From positions 1-45,442 of the IMG/VR virus record IMGVR_UViG_3300040856_000168: a stretch of 45,442 nucleotides of DNA, one strand, 5' to 3'. Every line of letters begins with the position of its first letter. The first letter of the stretch is position 1. A program made the translations under genes and the position numbers. Of the stretch, positions 19,280 through 29,049 are shown piece after piece. Under the pieces are notes generated by a model. That model did not search any database. It was not told the origin of the DNA and saw nothing but the letters and a program-made list of their open reading frames with translations. The DNA is from a virus.

Positions 19280-22200
19280 CGTTTGAGCCTTATCAAAGTC
19301 ATCCTAATCGAATTAGCTGTGGCGGTTTCAGATGATGAGACACTTTGTGCTGGATTAAAAGTGAACGTCACTGTGCCGCTCGAAGTTGCTTCGAATAGGC
19401 CCACCATTGTGCTCCCGCCAGCAAACCCTGTAGCTGTCTCTAGCCGAGGATGAAAAAGTTGCGAGAAACCACCAGAGTTCAAAAACGCTGACTGATTGAT
19501 ATAATCCACATTACTAGAGATATTCGTATACCATCCGACGGTGACTATTCCCAAAAACTTGTCTCCGCTCTCTGCGCCTGACAAGCTGGTGCTTGCGATT
19601 GACGATCCAAAGGTGTTGCTTGAGTAAGGCACCGACGCCGATGCAGTGTAAGATGTCGCAACCGTTGAAATTGCAGATGCCGCAATTTGGGTAGTATCAA
19701 CACCAGCATCTTTAATGGTAAGGTTATTACCAGATTTACCAATAGTAAGGTCATCAACAATAATACTATTAGCTGTAATAGTGTTAGTAGTAATATTGCC
19801 ACCATCAATGATGGTACTACTATCTGCCAAAGCTGTATTTAGGTCTGTTGTACCAGTTTCGTTAGTAAAAGTAACCAAACCGTTAAAGTTAAACAAACGT
19901 ACAGCATTAGTTGAACTAGAACCTGTAGTCGTACTCGCTTCACCTGTGCTATCTACATATGTAATATCACTATAGTAATAATCATTAGAACCAGCGGCAT
20001 CGACAGTTGGTGCGGTAGTTGACCAACTTCCTACAGTAGCTGTCGCTTGACCTGTAGACCAAGTATATGTTGAAGAACTAGCAGTTGGTTTAGCAGGTGT
20101 CGACGGTGCCTCTTGGTAGTATCTTACTACAGCATTTCTTGATCCAGTGTCTCCTTCTGGCCCCTCTGGTCCTCTTGGCCCCTCTGGTCCTCTTGGCCCC
20201 TCTGGGCCAACAAACTCAACCCAAGTACCAGTAACTGTGCTAATAGCAGGTTTAGTGCCAGTGTACTCATAGTAGAGTACAAAAGTACGAGAACCAGCGG
20301 TATAACTTTTGTTAGTGCCGCTTGCATCGTCTGCATACACAGGAACAATAGATGTACCATCTGCTAATGCATCTTGTGTAGTTGCAGAGTTGCCAGTTGT
20401 ACCAGTAAATGCACTGGAGTTTCCTGTGTAGTCTAAAGCCTTGAGGAAATAATAACGTGTAACTGCACTACCAAGACCACTGTGAGTAAAGAAGGAACCA
20501 GAAGTTTCGCCTATCTTTGTCGCACCAGTAGAGGTGTTAGTTGTATTTACGTATACTTCAACTTTAGAAAAGTCATTATCGGTAGGGTTATCCCAGTCAA
20601 TAATGATCATTTGAAATCCACCAGTAACACTCACAAGTGTGGGTGCAGAAGGTGCAGTTACATCCCCTGTAATAGTAACAGTAGTTGTAGATGGATCCGA
20701 TAGAATACCCAACCTGTTACGTGAAGATATACGTAGGTCGTAGTCATCTCCGATCTGTACAGAGGGAATACGGTAGTATAAATTAGTTGTAACTATAGAC
20801 TGGTAGTCAGTTTCTGAAGTTCTCTTCCACTCTAATACATAGTCGTTTGCATAAGCATCGTCAGTTACAGTCCAAGCTACCTCTGCACTAGCGACAGCAG
20901 TGCCATCCTCTTGAATGATAACCTCTGTAGTAGGTGTACCATCAAAAGTAGGTTGAGGTGCATAGTCATATTTAGGTAATGTTGTATTGTTAGTTGAGAA
21001 GACACTAGCTTCTGCATTCCAGTCGTATGCAGCTTCTGAGTTCTCTTTTAGTGTCAGGTCAACCTCTAGGGCAGCACCATCACCATAAGCAAACTTCCAC
21101 GATACAACCTCAAAGACTTTCTCATTCCAACCCATACGTGAGTTAGTTAGCTTAATATTGTCGCCAACCCTAGCTTGGAATGCTTTAAGACCAAACCTAG
21201 CATTAACAACAATTTGTTCCCTAGTTCTAAATAGGGTTTGTTTAGCTATACGTTGGGCTTGAAGTAAGTCAGTGGTAAATGGTAATGGGAGTTCTAGTGT
21301 ATTTCTTACTCCACCATCCTCTGCTTCTAAGGCAGAAGATGTTACCATTGGGTAGTCGGTAGGTATGAAGTCTATCTCTGAGGACGTGCTTGGATCAGTA
21401 AAGTCAAACTCAGCGGATACCTTACCTGTAACAGAGTTATATAGATCACGACGAGAAGTCTTAGTATCTATAGACATAGGGCCACGTAGGTCACCCTCGT
21501 CAAACACAGGGCTGATAGGTGTACGATACTCACCTACACGTAGAACCCACTTACCTTGAGCATAGAATAAAGAACCTGCACAAGACGAAAGCATGGCAGG
21601 TAGAATCTCTTGAGGTGCCATGTCCCGTGTAAATACGCCATTTAGATTATAGCGATCATTCAACCAGACAGCCTCGCCCTCTGAGTATTCTGTAACTTGT
21701 TCTTCACAGATGTCAGCTTCGTCAGCCCATTCTACATCATCAATTTCATCATAGCCAATATTAAGTCCATGCTCTTGAGTTAGGTAGTCTAGAATACATA
21801 ACGCAGGGTTATTGCTATATTCCCAAGTGGACTCAGTAGTCTTTCTGTGTGTGGATACTCCAAGACTTGCATCATAAGCGTCAGATGTGCTATCTTTACG
21901 AGGGTCATATATCTTACGTCCTTTTACGATAGCGTTGATTGTAGGGATACCGTTGGTAAATACGTCCTTATTGTAGTAAAAAAGAGTTTGTAAAAACGAT
22001 AAACCGTTGCCAGTAAAGTCAGTTGAGTTTACATCTGTTGAGTTGTCTGTCTTGCTATAAAATAATTGGTTTAATGCAGTGGTATTGTTTGATCCATTAC
22101 CTTTAAATACAGCAACCTTTGATGATGTGCCATCTTTCCAGTCTGGATGGTCAATGAACCCCCCATAAACAGACCCACTTCCCACATTAGCTTTATCAAC

Positions 22201-22629
22201 ACGTGTGTCGTTGACATAAATGTCTTCAATCTCTTCGACAGGGTGACCCGCAATACAGATGATTTGCATCAAAGTACTGCTATCATCAACACTTTCGATG
22301 TAAGTAACAGCACCACCAACACGGGTACGACCATAGATCACCTGCTTTGGTGAGTCTGGCTGTAGTCGGTTGCTTAGGTCTGGGCTAGTAGGTGTAGGTG
22401 CTTTAGGTGCTAACTGCTTCAAGGCCCACATAGTACCAGCAGTGTAGATAGCATAAGCTGCGACTGTACTGACGTATATCGTCGTTCCAGTTGCTAAAGT
22501 TGTCAGTAATGTACCCTGACCAAAAGCTCCAATTATAGCAGACTCAATAACCCCTGGCATCCTACGTAACTGATAGTTAGGACTTAAAAACGTAGTCCCT
22601 CTTGCCCATGCGCCAAATTCATCTTTCAT
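19276..22629 (-). CDS. tail tip attachment protein J-like (host specificity)
   Basis: 1117 aa. A hydrophobic segment near residues 30-70, then a gpJ-type start LQPDSPKQVIYGRTRVGGAV and MQIICIAGHPVEEIEDIYVN. The central part is a baseplate-hub-like region, with fibronectin III-like domains around 585-770 (SAPTLVSVTGGFQMIIIDWD) and a collagen-like GPEGPRGPEGPRGPEGPEG segment near residue 815. The variable C-terminus is rich in Ser/Thr. Likely the receptor-contacting tip of the tail. Part of the order tape measure, distal tail, DUF2163, DUF6950-like, J. Confidence 0.9.
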   Translation of the reverse strand: MKDEFGAWARGTTFLSPNYQLRRMPGVIESAIIGAFGQGTLLTTLATGTTIYVSTVAAYAIYTAGTMWALKQLAPKAPTPTSPDLSNRLQPDSPKQVIYGRTRVGGAVTYIESVDDSSTLMQIICIAGHPVEEIEDIYVNDTRVDKANVGSGSVYGGFIDHPDWKDGTSSKVAVFKGNGSNNTTALNQLFYSKTDNSTDVNSTDFTGNGLSFLQTLFYYNKDVFTNGIPTINAIVKGRKIYDPRKDSTSDAYDASLGVSTHRKTTESTWEYSNNPALCILDYLTQEHGLNIGYDEIDDVEWADEADICEEQVTEYSEGEAVWLNDRYNLNGVFTRDMAPQEILPAMLSSCAGSLFYAQGKWVLRVGEYRTPISPVFDEGDLRGPMSIDTKTSRRDLYNSVTGKVSAEFDFTDPSTSSEIDFIPTDYPMVTSSALEAEDGGVRNTLELPLPFTTDLLQAQRIAKQTLFRTREQIVVNARFGLKAFQARVGDNIKLTNSRMGWNEKVFEVVSWKFAYGDGAALEVDLTLKENSEAAYDWNAEASVFSTNNTTLPKYDYAPQPTFDGTPTTEVIIQEDGTAVASAEVAWTVTDDAYANDYVLEWKRTSETDYQSIVTTNLYYRIPSVQIGDDYDLRISSRNRLGILSDPSTTTVTITGDVTAPSAPTLVSVTGGFQMIIIDWDNPTDNDFSKVEVYVNTTNTSTGATKIGETSGSFFTHSGLGSAVTRYYFLKALDYTGNSSAFTGTTGNSATTQDALADGTSIVPVYADDASGTNKSYTAGSRTFVLYYEYTGTKPAISTVTGTWVEFVGPEGPRGPEGPRGPEGPEGDTGSRNAVVRYYQEAPSTPAKPTASSSTYTWSTGQATATVGSWSTTAPTVDAAGSNDYYYSDITYVDSTGEASTTTGSSSTNAVRLFNFNGLVTFTNETGTTDLNTALADSSTIIDGGNITTNTITANSIIVDDLTIGKSGNNLTIKDAGVDTTQIAASAISTVATSYTASASVPYSSNTFGSSIASTSLSGAESGDKFLGIVTVGWYTNISSNVDYINQSAFLNSGGFSQLFHPRLETATGFAGGSTMVGLFEATSSGTVTFTFNPAQSVSSSETATANSIRMTLIRLKR

Positions 22630-23054
22630 TTTTCACCCCATGCAAACTGTATTTCGTCTGTTGGTATAAATTGTAATTCTCTAGTCCCGACGAAAACGGA
22701 ACTATCACCTAGGCATATACCAAGGGCAACTCTTGTAGTGTTGTTTTTCGACCACTTACATGTACCGACTAAATTACCATAAGCTACTTGTGATGTAGGC
22801 ACCCTATTTAGCTTTTCGTCTAATGCTTCATGTAGTTCGTTGTATCCAAACTCTTGTTGCATCTCTTCTCTGGACAGGGGTCTATATCTTTCGTTGTAGT
22901 ACCTGTCGTACCACTCGTCAGCATATCCCTTACCAGTCATCTTACGCCAAGCTACATTGGTGAATACAAAACAATCATGTACACCCCAAGAGAACCTATT
23001 GTATCTATTCTGGTCTATCCAAGTTGTCAGGTTGTGTTTCCAGTCGGGTAACAT
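22626..23054 (-). CDS. DUF6950 / NlpC-P60-like tail protein
   Basis: 142 aa. RFSWGVHDCFVFTNVAWRKM (about 20-39) carries the W-G-x-x-D-C motif typical of DUF6950 and NlpC/P60-like tail peptidases, with the Cys as candidate nucleophile. A local peptidoglycan-opening role at the tail tip is likely for this position in GTA-like tails. ATGA overlap with the J-like gene. Confidence 0.78.
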   Translation of the reverse strand: MLPDWKHNLTTWIDQNRYNRFSWGVHDCFVFTNVAWRKMTGKGYADEWYDRYYNERYRPLSREEMQQEFGYNELHEALDEKLNRVPTSQVAYGNLVGTCKWSKNNTTRVALGICLGDSSVFVGTRELQFIPTDEIQFAWGEK

Positions 23055-23612
23055 TTACTTCCATTCTACTCGTTTATCTTGAATGTCTGTTAAGAAGTCA
23101 AAGAACTTATCACCTGAGTTACCGCTGATACTCTGATGACTTGCTTTAGTGTATCTGGCAACCCTTGGTCGTTCTAGGTCAATTAGTCTGCTTTCCACAT
23201 TAAGTGAAACGTCAACAGTATCTGCTGATTCATTAATGGTCATAACATCCATGTAACCTGAGAATACTTCTGCCATGTTAGCCACACCTACAATACCTAG
23301 GTATAACTTAGCTGCACGGCCTTGGTAGTTCTCAGATAGGGCAGCAGACAGTATACTACTGTTAAGTCCGTTTAACGACAAACTAAGACCTTGTGCTGAT
23401 AGATCAAGAGCCTCTGAGGGTTCACCTATCTGTAGAAGGTTACCGACACCAATATAAGTATTTGTCGATCCATTCTCAGGTGTAAGGGACTTACTGCCAA
23501 TACCCGTCCATAGATATACGGGAGTAGAAAATTGTAGTTCTAAGGCATGGAATAACTCAACTTCACCCTCAGTGAGTTTAGCAACCATACCTGTCGGTAA
23601 AGTACGGCTCAT
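23055..23612 (-). CDS. DUF2163-type tail/baseplate hub protein
   Basis: 185 aa. HALELQFSTPVYLWTGIG and LLQIGEPSEALDLSAQGLSL, then YQGRAAKLYLG and FSGYMDVMTINESADTVDVS, and ESRLIDLERPRVARYT near the end, are typical of DUF2163 proteins of GTA-like and lambda-like tails. Structural part of the tail tip. Confidence 0.85.
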   Translation of the reverse strand: MSRTLPTGMVAKLTEGEVELFHALELQFSTPVYLWTGIGSKSLTPENGSTNTYIGVGNLLQIGEPSEALDLSAQGLSLSLNGLNSSILSAALSENYQGRAAKLYLGIVGVANMAEVFSGYMDVMTINESADTVDVSLNVESRLIDLERPRVARYTKASHQSISGNSGDKFFDFLTDIQDKRVEWK

Positions 23613-24208
23613 ATTGCTTCTATTGCTCCAAATGTTATACCATAGAAACTGGCATCGTTGACAGACCAGTTGGTGTCACTACTAGCTAGACGAAACTGAC
23701 CTTGTGGTGCAGATAGGTCCACATTTAAGTTAGTATATGAATCTCTAAGTGCTGGCCATATTTCCATACTTGCTGGACTGCTTGTCCCAACGTAGTCTAC
23801 TAAAATTTTGTGTAGTCGGTATTTACCACCTGATACTATTCCAAAGTAATCACCAGCTTTTAGAGTTCTACCACTAGTTACAGTAGCGTTAATAGTACGA
23901 TCACCAGTACCCCCAGTAATTGTCATACCTGTCGCTGTACCCCTTGGTTCAGCCGCTGTTGGATCGCTAAGTCTAAAGGTACCATATTGACCTCTTAGGC
24001 TCATTAGAAAGGCTATCCATTGCTCTGCATCAGCACGTTTCATAGGTGGTAAAGATACATCAGCAGTCCACATCTCACCAGCATGAGCATGTACTTGCCC
24101 TTCAAATGTAAATGGGGACTGACTGTATGCTACTGCATTGATTGCATGTAACTCAATAGAGGCTATACCTGTATGTGTCGGTAAGTTTAGTGGATAAGTA
24201 ATAGCCAT
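23609..24208 (-). CDS. distal tail-like protein
   Basis: 199 aa. N-terminal beta-rich part (SQSPFTFEGQVHAHAGEMW), MKRADAEQWIAFLMSLRGQY (about 58-77), then GTFRLSDPTAA. A common module between tape measure and DUF2163 in siphoviruses; corresponds in position to a distal tail protein. Family named from context and pattern. Confidence 0.7.
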   Translation of the reverse strand: MAITYPLNLPTHTGIASIELHAINAVAYSQSPFTFEGQVHAHAGEMWTADVSLPPMKRADAEQWIAFLMSLRGQYGTFRLSDPTAAEPRGTATGMTITGGTGDRTINATVTSGRTLKAGDYFGIVSGGKYRLHKILVDYVGTSSPASMEIWPALRDSYTNLNVDLSAPQGQFRLASSDTNWSVNDASFYGITFGAIEAI

Positions 24209-26493
24209 TATGCAAAGTTCCTTCCATACGAACCGCCTCGACGTTTAGCATCAGCAACGGCTGCTTTAGATGCCTCTGCAATCTGTGGCATTAAGGACTT
24301 GATCTCAGTACGTACAGTTTGTTGTACACCAGTAGATACGTTGATGTTCTGTACGACAGTAACTCCACCGCCACCTTCGACACCTAGTTTACCGTTAGGT
24401 CCACGCTTGAGTGGCATGATAGCCTCTGGTCCAGATTCACCCATAAGTCCCATGCCGTTAGCCATTGGGAATACAGTAGGACCATTTACGACACCCCCGT
24501 AAGCGAATGGCGTAAGTTTGCCACGTGACATAACACCACCGTCTGCTAGTAGGAATGACTTGAGGAACGACACTGCTGGGTCAATAGCCAACTCTTGGTA
24601 AAGCTGTTTGATGATGTTGTACATAAAGTTCTTGAAGGCTTCGTCAGCTTTCATTGTACCATCTACAATACCCATCAGCATATCACCAAAGGCATCACCT
24701 ATCATGTCAACTCTGGCTGTATGCTTCTCTTGTAGTTCTGTCGCCTTACGAAGAGCCTCTTCTTCTTTTACCAAAGCATCTATTCTAGAGTTATTTACCT
24801 TTAGTCCACGCTTCTCATATTCTTCACGTAGTTCCAGTGTTCTGGCGACTTCCTCAGATACACCGACTTGCTTTTGCTCTAACTTAACGGTTCTTTCAAG
24901 ACCCTTCATGTACTCGTCAAGTTTTTGTGCTGGGGTTTTACCTTTTTTCTTACTATCAGGCTTATTGTCAGGGTCTATAGTGACAGGCATATTCATTAAA
25001 GCTGTTTCATCTGCAAACCTGTTAGCAAACAGGAAAGACGAGGCATTAAAAGCATTTTCGTAGGCTCTTGCAGCTTTCTCTGCGTCCTCTTCAATTTTCT
25101 CTAAGAGTTTGTCAGATATTTCCACAGCTTGATCAAATAGTGCGGCTTCACCTTTATATCTGTGATCTATACCACGCTGATATGCTTCGTACTCAGCTTG
25201 TTCTCTTTCAGCAGTGGACTTTAAATAGGACGCTTGTAAGGCAGAAGATATTTGCAGCCTGTCGTTAGCTAGTTGTTCTTCCGCAGCTTTCTCTGAGTCT
25301 CTTCGTTTTATAGCAGCAGATTGCATAGCAGCCCTAATGGTTGCCGCATCTTGAATTTCTCTTTTTGCAGCTTCTTGACGTTCCTTTTCTATCTGCACCA
25401 TGATAACTTTAGTTCTGTGGAGCCTATCCTGATACTCGTCCTCTTGGTCTTGTGGGTTTACATTAAGTCCCAGCTTCTTAGTAGATACAATAGATTCGTA
25501 AGTTTCTTTCTGCTTTGTTAAGGTGTTAATTAACTCTTGCTCTTGCTTACTAATTTCACCATTAGCGTTAGCAAGGTCTATGGCAGCGTTTACCATATTC
25601 GTTAAAATACCAAGCCTTTCTTCTGGGTCAGTAGTTTCAGACACAGCACCAAAACCAGACACTAGTTCCCCAAGCTGATTACCTGCGACTTCTTCACGAC
25701 CAAAACCAAAAGTTCCTGTACCCTTAATTTCAGTACCACCTTTAAAATTTAAACCTAGTCCAAACAAGTCAGCTAAAGCAGTACGTCTTTCCCCACCACC
25801 ACCAGTAACATATTTATCACGCATAGAAGCCGCAACATCTTGAAAGGCTTGCTCTTGCAATTTAGCTTCAAAATCTGCTAGTTTGTCTAGAGAAAGTTTA
25901 ATGTTTTCTGCTAAGTTACCAAAAGCTCTTGCTAAAACCTCTGTTTGTGTTGATGCGGTCTTAGCTGATCCATGCCAGCTATCGGTTAATTCAGCAAACG
26001 CCTCTACTTGATCTTGAAGAGATTGCATTTTACCGCCAGCACCTAAGATGGCAGTGCCAAGTCCACCAAGCGCAGCAATACCAAGACCAATAGCAGCACC
26101 CCAAGGTCCAGCAAAGAAACCCGCTAACTGTGAACCCTGTTGTGAGAACGCAATTAGTGGGTTAGTACCTGCTTGCACCTGTACGATAAAATCTTGTAGC
26201 TGATAACCAGCCTGTTGCATTGCGATCTCTTTTTGTCGCATTGCTTTACCAGAACCATATACAGTTTTCTCAAAGGCACGAAAGTCTTTAGAAGAACCTT
26301 TTGCAACTGTTTTAAGACGAGCCATAGACTGCGTGAGTCTTTGGGTTTCAGCATTGTACTGCTTTTCCGTGATAAGGTTCTTGTCCATAGCACGTTCGAC
26401 ATCACGCAACTCAGCTTCTAAGTTGTCCATGACTCTGACAGCACGATCAACAGGTGCTGTATCAACCTTCATCACTAACTGGATGTCATCCAT
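24208..26493 (-). CDS. tail tape measure protein
   Basis: 761 aa from ATG 26493 (AGGAG 6 nt upstream). Long coiled-coil start (MDNLEAELRDVERAMDKNLI), lambda H-type segment FRAFEKTVYGSGKAMRQKEI and LQDFIVQVQAGTNPLIAFSQ, a hydrophobic Gly/Ala-rich region (about 122-152), long helical repeats, and a Gly-rich end with GLMGESGPEAIMPLKRGPNG, the usual tape-measure terminus. Its length sets tail length. Overlaps the chaperone frame by 8 bp. Confidence 0.94.
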   Translation of the reverse strand: MDDIQLVMKVDTAPVDRAVRVMDNLEAELRDVERAMDKNLITEKQYNAETQRLTQSMARLKTVAKGSSKDFRAFEKTVYGSGKAMRQKEIAMQQAGYQLQDFIVQVQAGTNPLIAFSQQGSQLAGFFAGPWGAAIGLGIAALGGLGTAILGAGGKMQSLQDQVEAFAELTDSWHGSAKTASTQTEVLARAFGNLAENIKLSLDKLADFEAKLQEQAFQDVAASMRDKYVTGGGGERRTALADLFGLGLNFKGGTEIKGTGTFGFGREEVAGNQLGELVSGFGAVSETTDPEERLGILTNMVNAAIDLANANGEISKQEQELINTLTKQKETYESIVSTKKLGLNVNPQDQEDEYQDRLHRTKVIMVQIEKERQEAAKREIQDAATIRAAMQSAAIKRRDSEKAAEEQLANDRLQISSALQASYLKSTAEREQAEYEAYQRGIDHRYKGEAALFDQAVEISDKLLEKIEEDAEKAARAYENAFNASSFLFANRFADETALMNMPVTIDPDNKPDSKKKGKTPAQKLDEYMKGLERTVKLEQKQVGVSEEVARTLELREEYEKRGLKVNNSRIDALVKEEEALRKATELQEKHTARVDMIGDAFGDMLMGIVDGTMKADEAFKNFMYNIIKQLYQELAIDPAVSFLKSFLLADGGVMSRGKLTPFAYGGVVNGPTVFPMANGMGLMGESGPEAIMPLKRGPNGKLGVEGGGGVTVVQNINVSTGVQQTVRTEIKSLMPQIAEASKAAVADAKRRGGSYGRNFA

Positions 26494-26842
26494 GTGCAAC
26501 TCCTATGTAAACAGCATCTAGCCGCTTTATTGCTTCTACTTCCCAAGACTTGAGGGGTGTGTCTGTAAGTTCCATCCACGTTTTTATTTCAGTGTAGGTC
26601 AAAGGGTTTGGGCCACTAAAACCAGCAGATCGTGAATTACTTAGGCTTACAAAAGCAGACCATACGTGCATTAACACATTAGGGAACTCAACATCTGTTT
26701 CTAAACCAGATACATTCCTACCAGTCTGCTTTTGTACTTGTTCTAGGTGTTCTCTTTCCGTAGCACCTTTACCTGTAGGCTTATCTAGCTTAAAGGTATG
26801 CTCTGCCCAATCGCAAAGTTGTTGTACTACGGTTTCGTAAAA
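26486..26842 (-). CDS. frameshifted extension of tail assembly chaperone (T part of G-T)
   Basis: This frame continues the chaperone gene after a -1 shift. It reads VVQQLCDWAEHTFKLDKPTG, ..., FPNVLMHVWSAFVSLSNSRS, and ends LDAVYIGVAHG. It has no start codon near its beginning (first ATG is deep inside), yet its sequence is well-formed, as expected for a G-T fusion before the tape measure. A likely slip site is the four T in GATTTTACG (26842-26839, minus strand). In the -1 frame a TGA lies a few codons upstream, so the shift must fall in a window of about eight codons. Confidence 0.75.
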   Translation of the reverse strand, partial: FYETVVQQLCDWAEHTFKLDKPTGKGATEREHLEQVQKQTGRNVSGLETDVEFPNVLMHVWSAFVSLSNSRSAGFSGPNPLTYTEIKTWMELTDTPLKSWEVEAIKRLDAVYIGVAHG

Positions 26843-27225
26843 TCTAAGCTGTCATTGATAGCTTCTTCGATTTGATCACGTATCCAGAAAACCTCGTCGT
26901 AAATGTCCATAGCTGCATCAACAGAAAACTTAGGCTGCTTACCGCCAAACGTAATGTTCCAAGTCTTAGTAGCTTTAGCTAACAACTCTAGTCCAGTACG
27001 TTCTAAGTCTTCGGCAGTTAGTTCCAGACGCTTGTTCTTCTGGGTTTGCTTCAAGCGTTTGTTGGTTTGCTCATGTACTACAGCCTTGTACTCCTTAGAG
27101 TGTGGGGCATACATAGTAATAGTCATAGTAGATTCATCTTCGTTCTTTAGTGGTTCTAAAGTGTTTGGATGTACAATTTCTACTTCTACTGTATCACTTT
27201 TAGGTTTTAAGTCTTTTAAATCCAT
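26827..27225 (-). CDS. tail assembly chaperone (G-like)
   Basis: 132 aa, ATG 27225 after GAAGGAGACTCGAC. MTITMYAPHSKEYKAVVHEQ and LERTGLELLAKATKTWNITF, then DEVFWIRDQIEEAINDSLDF. Size, charge and position between the tail tube and tape measure genes fit the short (G) form of the tail assembly chaperone pair. It probably binds the tape measure during tail assembly. Confidence 0.82.
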   Translation of the reverse strand: MDLKDLKPKSDTVEVEIVHPNTLEPLKNEDESTMTITMYAPHSKEYKAVVHEQTNKRLKQTQKNKRLELTAEDLERTGLELLAKATKTWNITFGGKQPKFSVDAAMDIYDEVFWIRDQIEEAINDSLDFTKP

Positions 27226-27246
27226 GTCGAGTCTCCTTCGGGATTT

Positions 27247-27308
27247 GTCGGGTAATTATAGTGGGGGATGCCAGACCCGACACCAACACCCCCCGACCCT
27301 AGCTAGGG
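27247..27308. other. inverted repeats between tail tube and chaperone genes
   Basis: GTCGGGT (27247-27253) pairs with ACCCGAC (27275-27281), and CCCTAGCTAGGG (27297-27308) is a perfect palindrome just after the tail tube stop. G- and C-runs lie between. No T-run follows. Could reduce read-through from the abundant tail-tube mRNA or stabilise its 3' end (inference). Confidence 0.5.
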
Positions 27309-27309
27309 A

Positions 27310-28230
27310 TTACGCAGATCGTGTAATAGATAAGTTTGTCGCTTCTGTTGTGTCATATAGAGCAACGAAGGACATAGATACTACACGACTTGTAGGACCA
27401 TCTACACCCACATCAGCAGAGTTTACTTTCACACGTGGGAATAGGAATGTCATTGTGTTTGTGCCATCACCTACAGAAACTTCAAGTGCTGTCTCTGTTT
27501 CGTTGATGAAACGATTTACTAGTGCTGCATCTTGAAAGTACGCTGATAGTGTACCTTCTACTTCTGCACGACCAAACTCTAGGCTTGGTGCTGAGTCATC
27601 ACCGATAACGAATGTAGGTGCATAACCGTTAGTGACTGTGAAGTCTAGTCCAGTAACAATAGCCGATGATGCTAGAGTTGAACCACTGTCAGCAATCTTT
27701 AGGTCACCAGAGTAAGCATCAAAAGGTGCTGCACCAGAGGCTGCATCTATAGTACGTGACTCAGCAATATCAGTAGAACTAATTGTCATGTCTTTACCGA
27801 CGACACCAAAGGTTGTTGTTACCATTTGGTTAGGTGCTAGTGAAACACCCATTGTGTTTACTGTACAACCAGTGAACAAACGGGCTTGGTCGATGTCAGC
27901 AGCATAGTCTTCGATAGAGAAGAACTTAGGTGTTGTACCAACTTTAAGTACGTTAGTTGACCATGTGTTTAGCATGGCAGCTTCTAGCCAATCGTCATAG
28001 TCTGCATCACGCATATCGACAGAAATGTCACCACCAACCTGACGGTTACCGTGACGATCAACACGTGGCATACGGTCTGCCTGAATGTCGTTACCAGCAA
28101 CACGATCTTTAGATAGGTTTAGTGAGTGAGTAGAAAAAGGTAAGTTAGTGAAGTTACCAGTAGGTGTCGTACCAAAAGTGCTTTCTACAATGTACGACAG
28201 ACTGGAACGTGAACCCTGTGCAAAGGCCAT
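27310..28230 (-). CDS. major tail tube protein
   Basis: 306 aa. MAFAQGSRSSLSYIVESTFG at the start, NRQVGGDISVDMRDADYDDW (about 62-81), LEFGRAEVEGTLSAYFQDAA and FPRVKVNSADVGVDGPTSRV near the end: the tail tube type seen in GTA-like siphoviruses (Phage_tail_3-like). It forms the tail tube around the tape measure. Directly upstream of the chaperone pair. Confidence 0.88.
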   Translation of the reverse strand: MAFAQGSRSSLSYIVESTFGTTPTGNFTNLPFSTHSLNLSKDRVAGNDIQADRMPRVDRHGNRQVGGDISVDMRDADYDDWLEAAMLNTWSTNVLKVGTTPKFFSIEDYAADIDQARLFTGCTVNTMGVSLAPNQMVTTTFGVVGKDMTISSTDIAESRTIDAASGAAPFDAYSGDLKIADSGSTLASSAIVTGLDFTVTNGYAPTFVIGDDSAPSLEFGRAEVEGTLSAYFQDAALVNRFINETETALEVSVGDGTNTMTFLFPRVKVNSADVGVDGPTSRVVSMSFVALYDTTEATNLSITRSA

Positions 28231-28244
28231 GAGTTATCTCCTAG

Positions 28245-28652
28245 TTAGTTGTATGCATACCATCCAATGGAAACAGGAACGAAGTAGAAAGGACTATCGA
28301 CTATTCCCTGTGTTCTTTCTGCATAATCAATGTTTACAGTTTTACTGTTATGGGTAAGTTTAGTTGTGGCCTCAAATGCTTCCATGACATTTTTAGCTAA
28401 AGTGTCTGCCGCCGCAGGGCCAGCACCCTCTGGGACATAGCAGTTAATAGTAAAGATACCATCGTATCTCTGCTGTGGATTTAAGCCCCGTACAGTTGGG
28501 CGACGAGTAATAGGGATATACGAAACCTCTAAGTAGTTTTGCCCTGTTGTCGGATTAAAAGGTACGTTCTCATACGCAATAGAAGGTACGTCTGTTATAG
28601 AGGACAGTTGACTTTCCAAAGCAGCCCTAATGTCTTTATGAATATCTGCCAT
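28245..28652 (-). CDS. tail terminator-like protein (DUF4128-like)
   Basis: 135 aa. MADIHKDIRAALESQLSSIT, YENVPFNPTTGQNYLEVSYI and YDGIFTINCYVPEGAG fit DUF4128-type tail terminator proteins that cap the tail tube at the neck. Gene order (neck, terminator, tube) supports it. Overlaps the upstream gene by 17 bp. Confidence 0.75.
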   Translation of the reverse strand: MADIHKDIRAALESQLSSITDVPSIAYENVPFNPTTGQNYLEVSYIPITRRPTVRGLNPQQRYDGIFTINCYVPEGAGPAAADTLAKNVMEAFEATTKLTHNSKTVNIDYAERTQGIVDSPFYFVPVSIGWYAYN

Positions 28653-29049
28653 ATTTGTTCCTCAACTGATCCATAACCTTAGAGTGTTTAGCATCGACGT
28701 ATCTAGCATGAGGTGCGCCATTACGTAAAACTAATCTTGTCGTGTTACGAAAATCTATCTTAGCTATGTCCGACTGCATCTGTCTAGTAGACTCTGCTGC
28801 CATTGCTTTAGCAAATGTTTGATCACCTTTACGTCTAGGTTTACCGTGAGAAGAGCGTCCACGGGGACGACCTCTACGACCATCAGTAATCTGCCAAGAG
28901 GTTATAAAGGCACCTGTGTCCACAAAGTACTGACTTAGGAAAGGTGCATCTACAGACATGTTTCTAGCGACAGCCTCAAGTGTTTCAGCAGGAAACTCTT
29001 TGAGTTGTTCTTTCTTATTGTAGAAAGACCTGTTTATCGTAATCTTCAT
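28636..29049 (-). CDS. neck/tail completion protein (HK97 gp10-like position)
   Basis: 137 aa, very basic middle (TDGRRGRPRGRSSHGKPRRK) and NGAPHARYVDAKHSKVMDQL near the end; the A-P-H-A-x-Y-V pattern is usual in HK97 gp10-type and minor tail proteins. Assigned from this and from its place between head closure and tail terminator. Confidence 0.65.
   Translation of the reverse strand: MKITINRSFYNKKEQLKEFPAETLEAVARNMSVDAPFLSQYFVDTGAFITSWQITDGRRGRPRGRSSHGKPRRKGDQTFAKAMAAESTRQMQSDIAKIDFRNTTRLVLRNGAPHARYVDAKHSKVMDQLRNKYGRYS

Noticed and set aside
20127-20360. Collagen-like DNA repeat as a mobile or minisatellite element
   Set aside because: The repeated CCTCTTGGCCCCTCTGG unit is simply the codons of the Gly-Pro-Glu/Arg collagen-like segment of the tail-tip protein.
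24608-25063. Plus-strand frame of 151 codons inside the tape measure gene
   Set aside because: It is an antisense shadow: serine/phenylalanine-rich product, no ribosome site, and the opposite strand carries clear tape-measure sequence.
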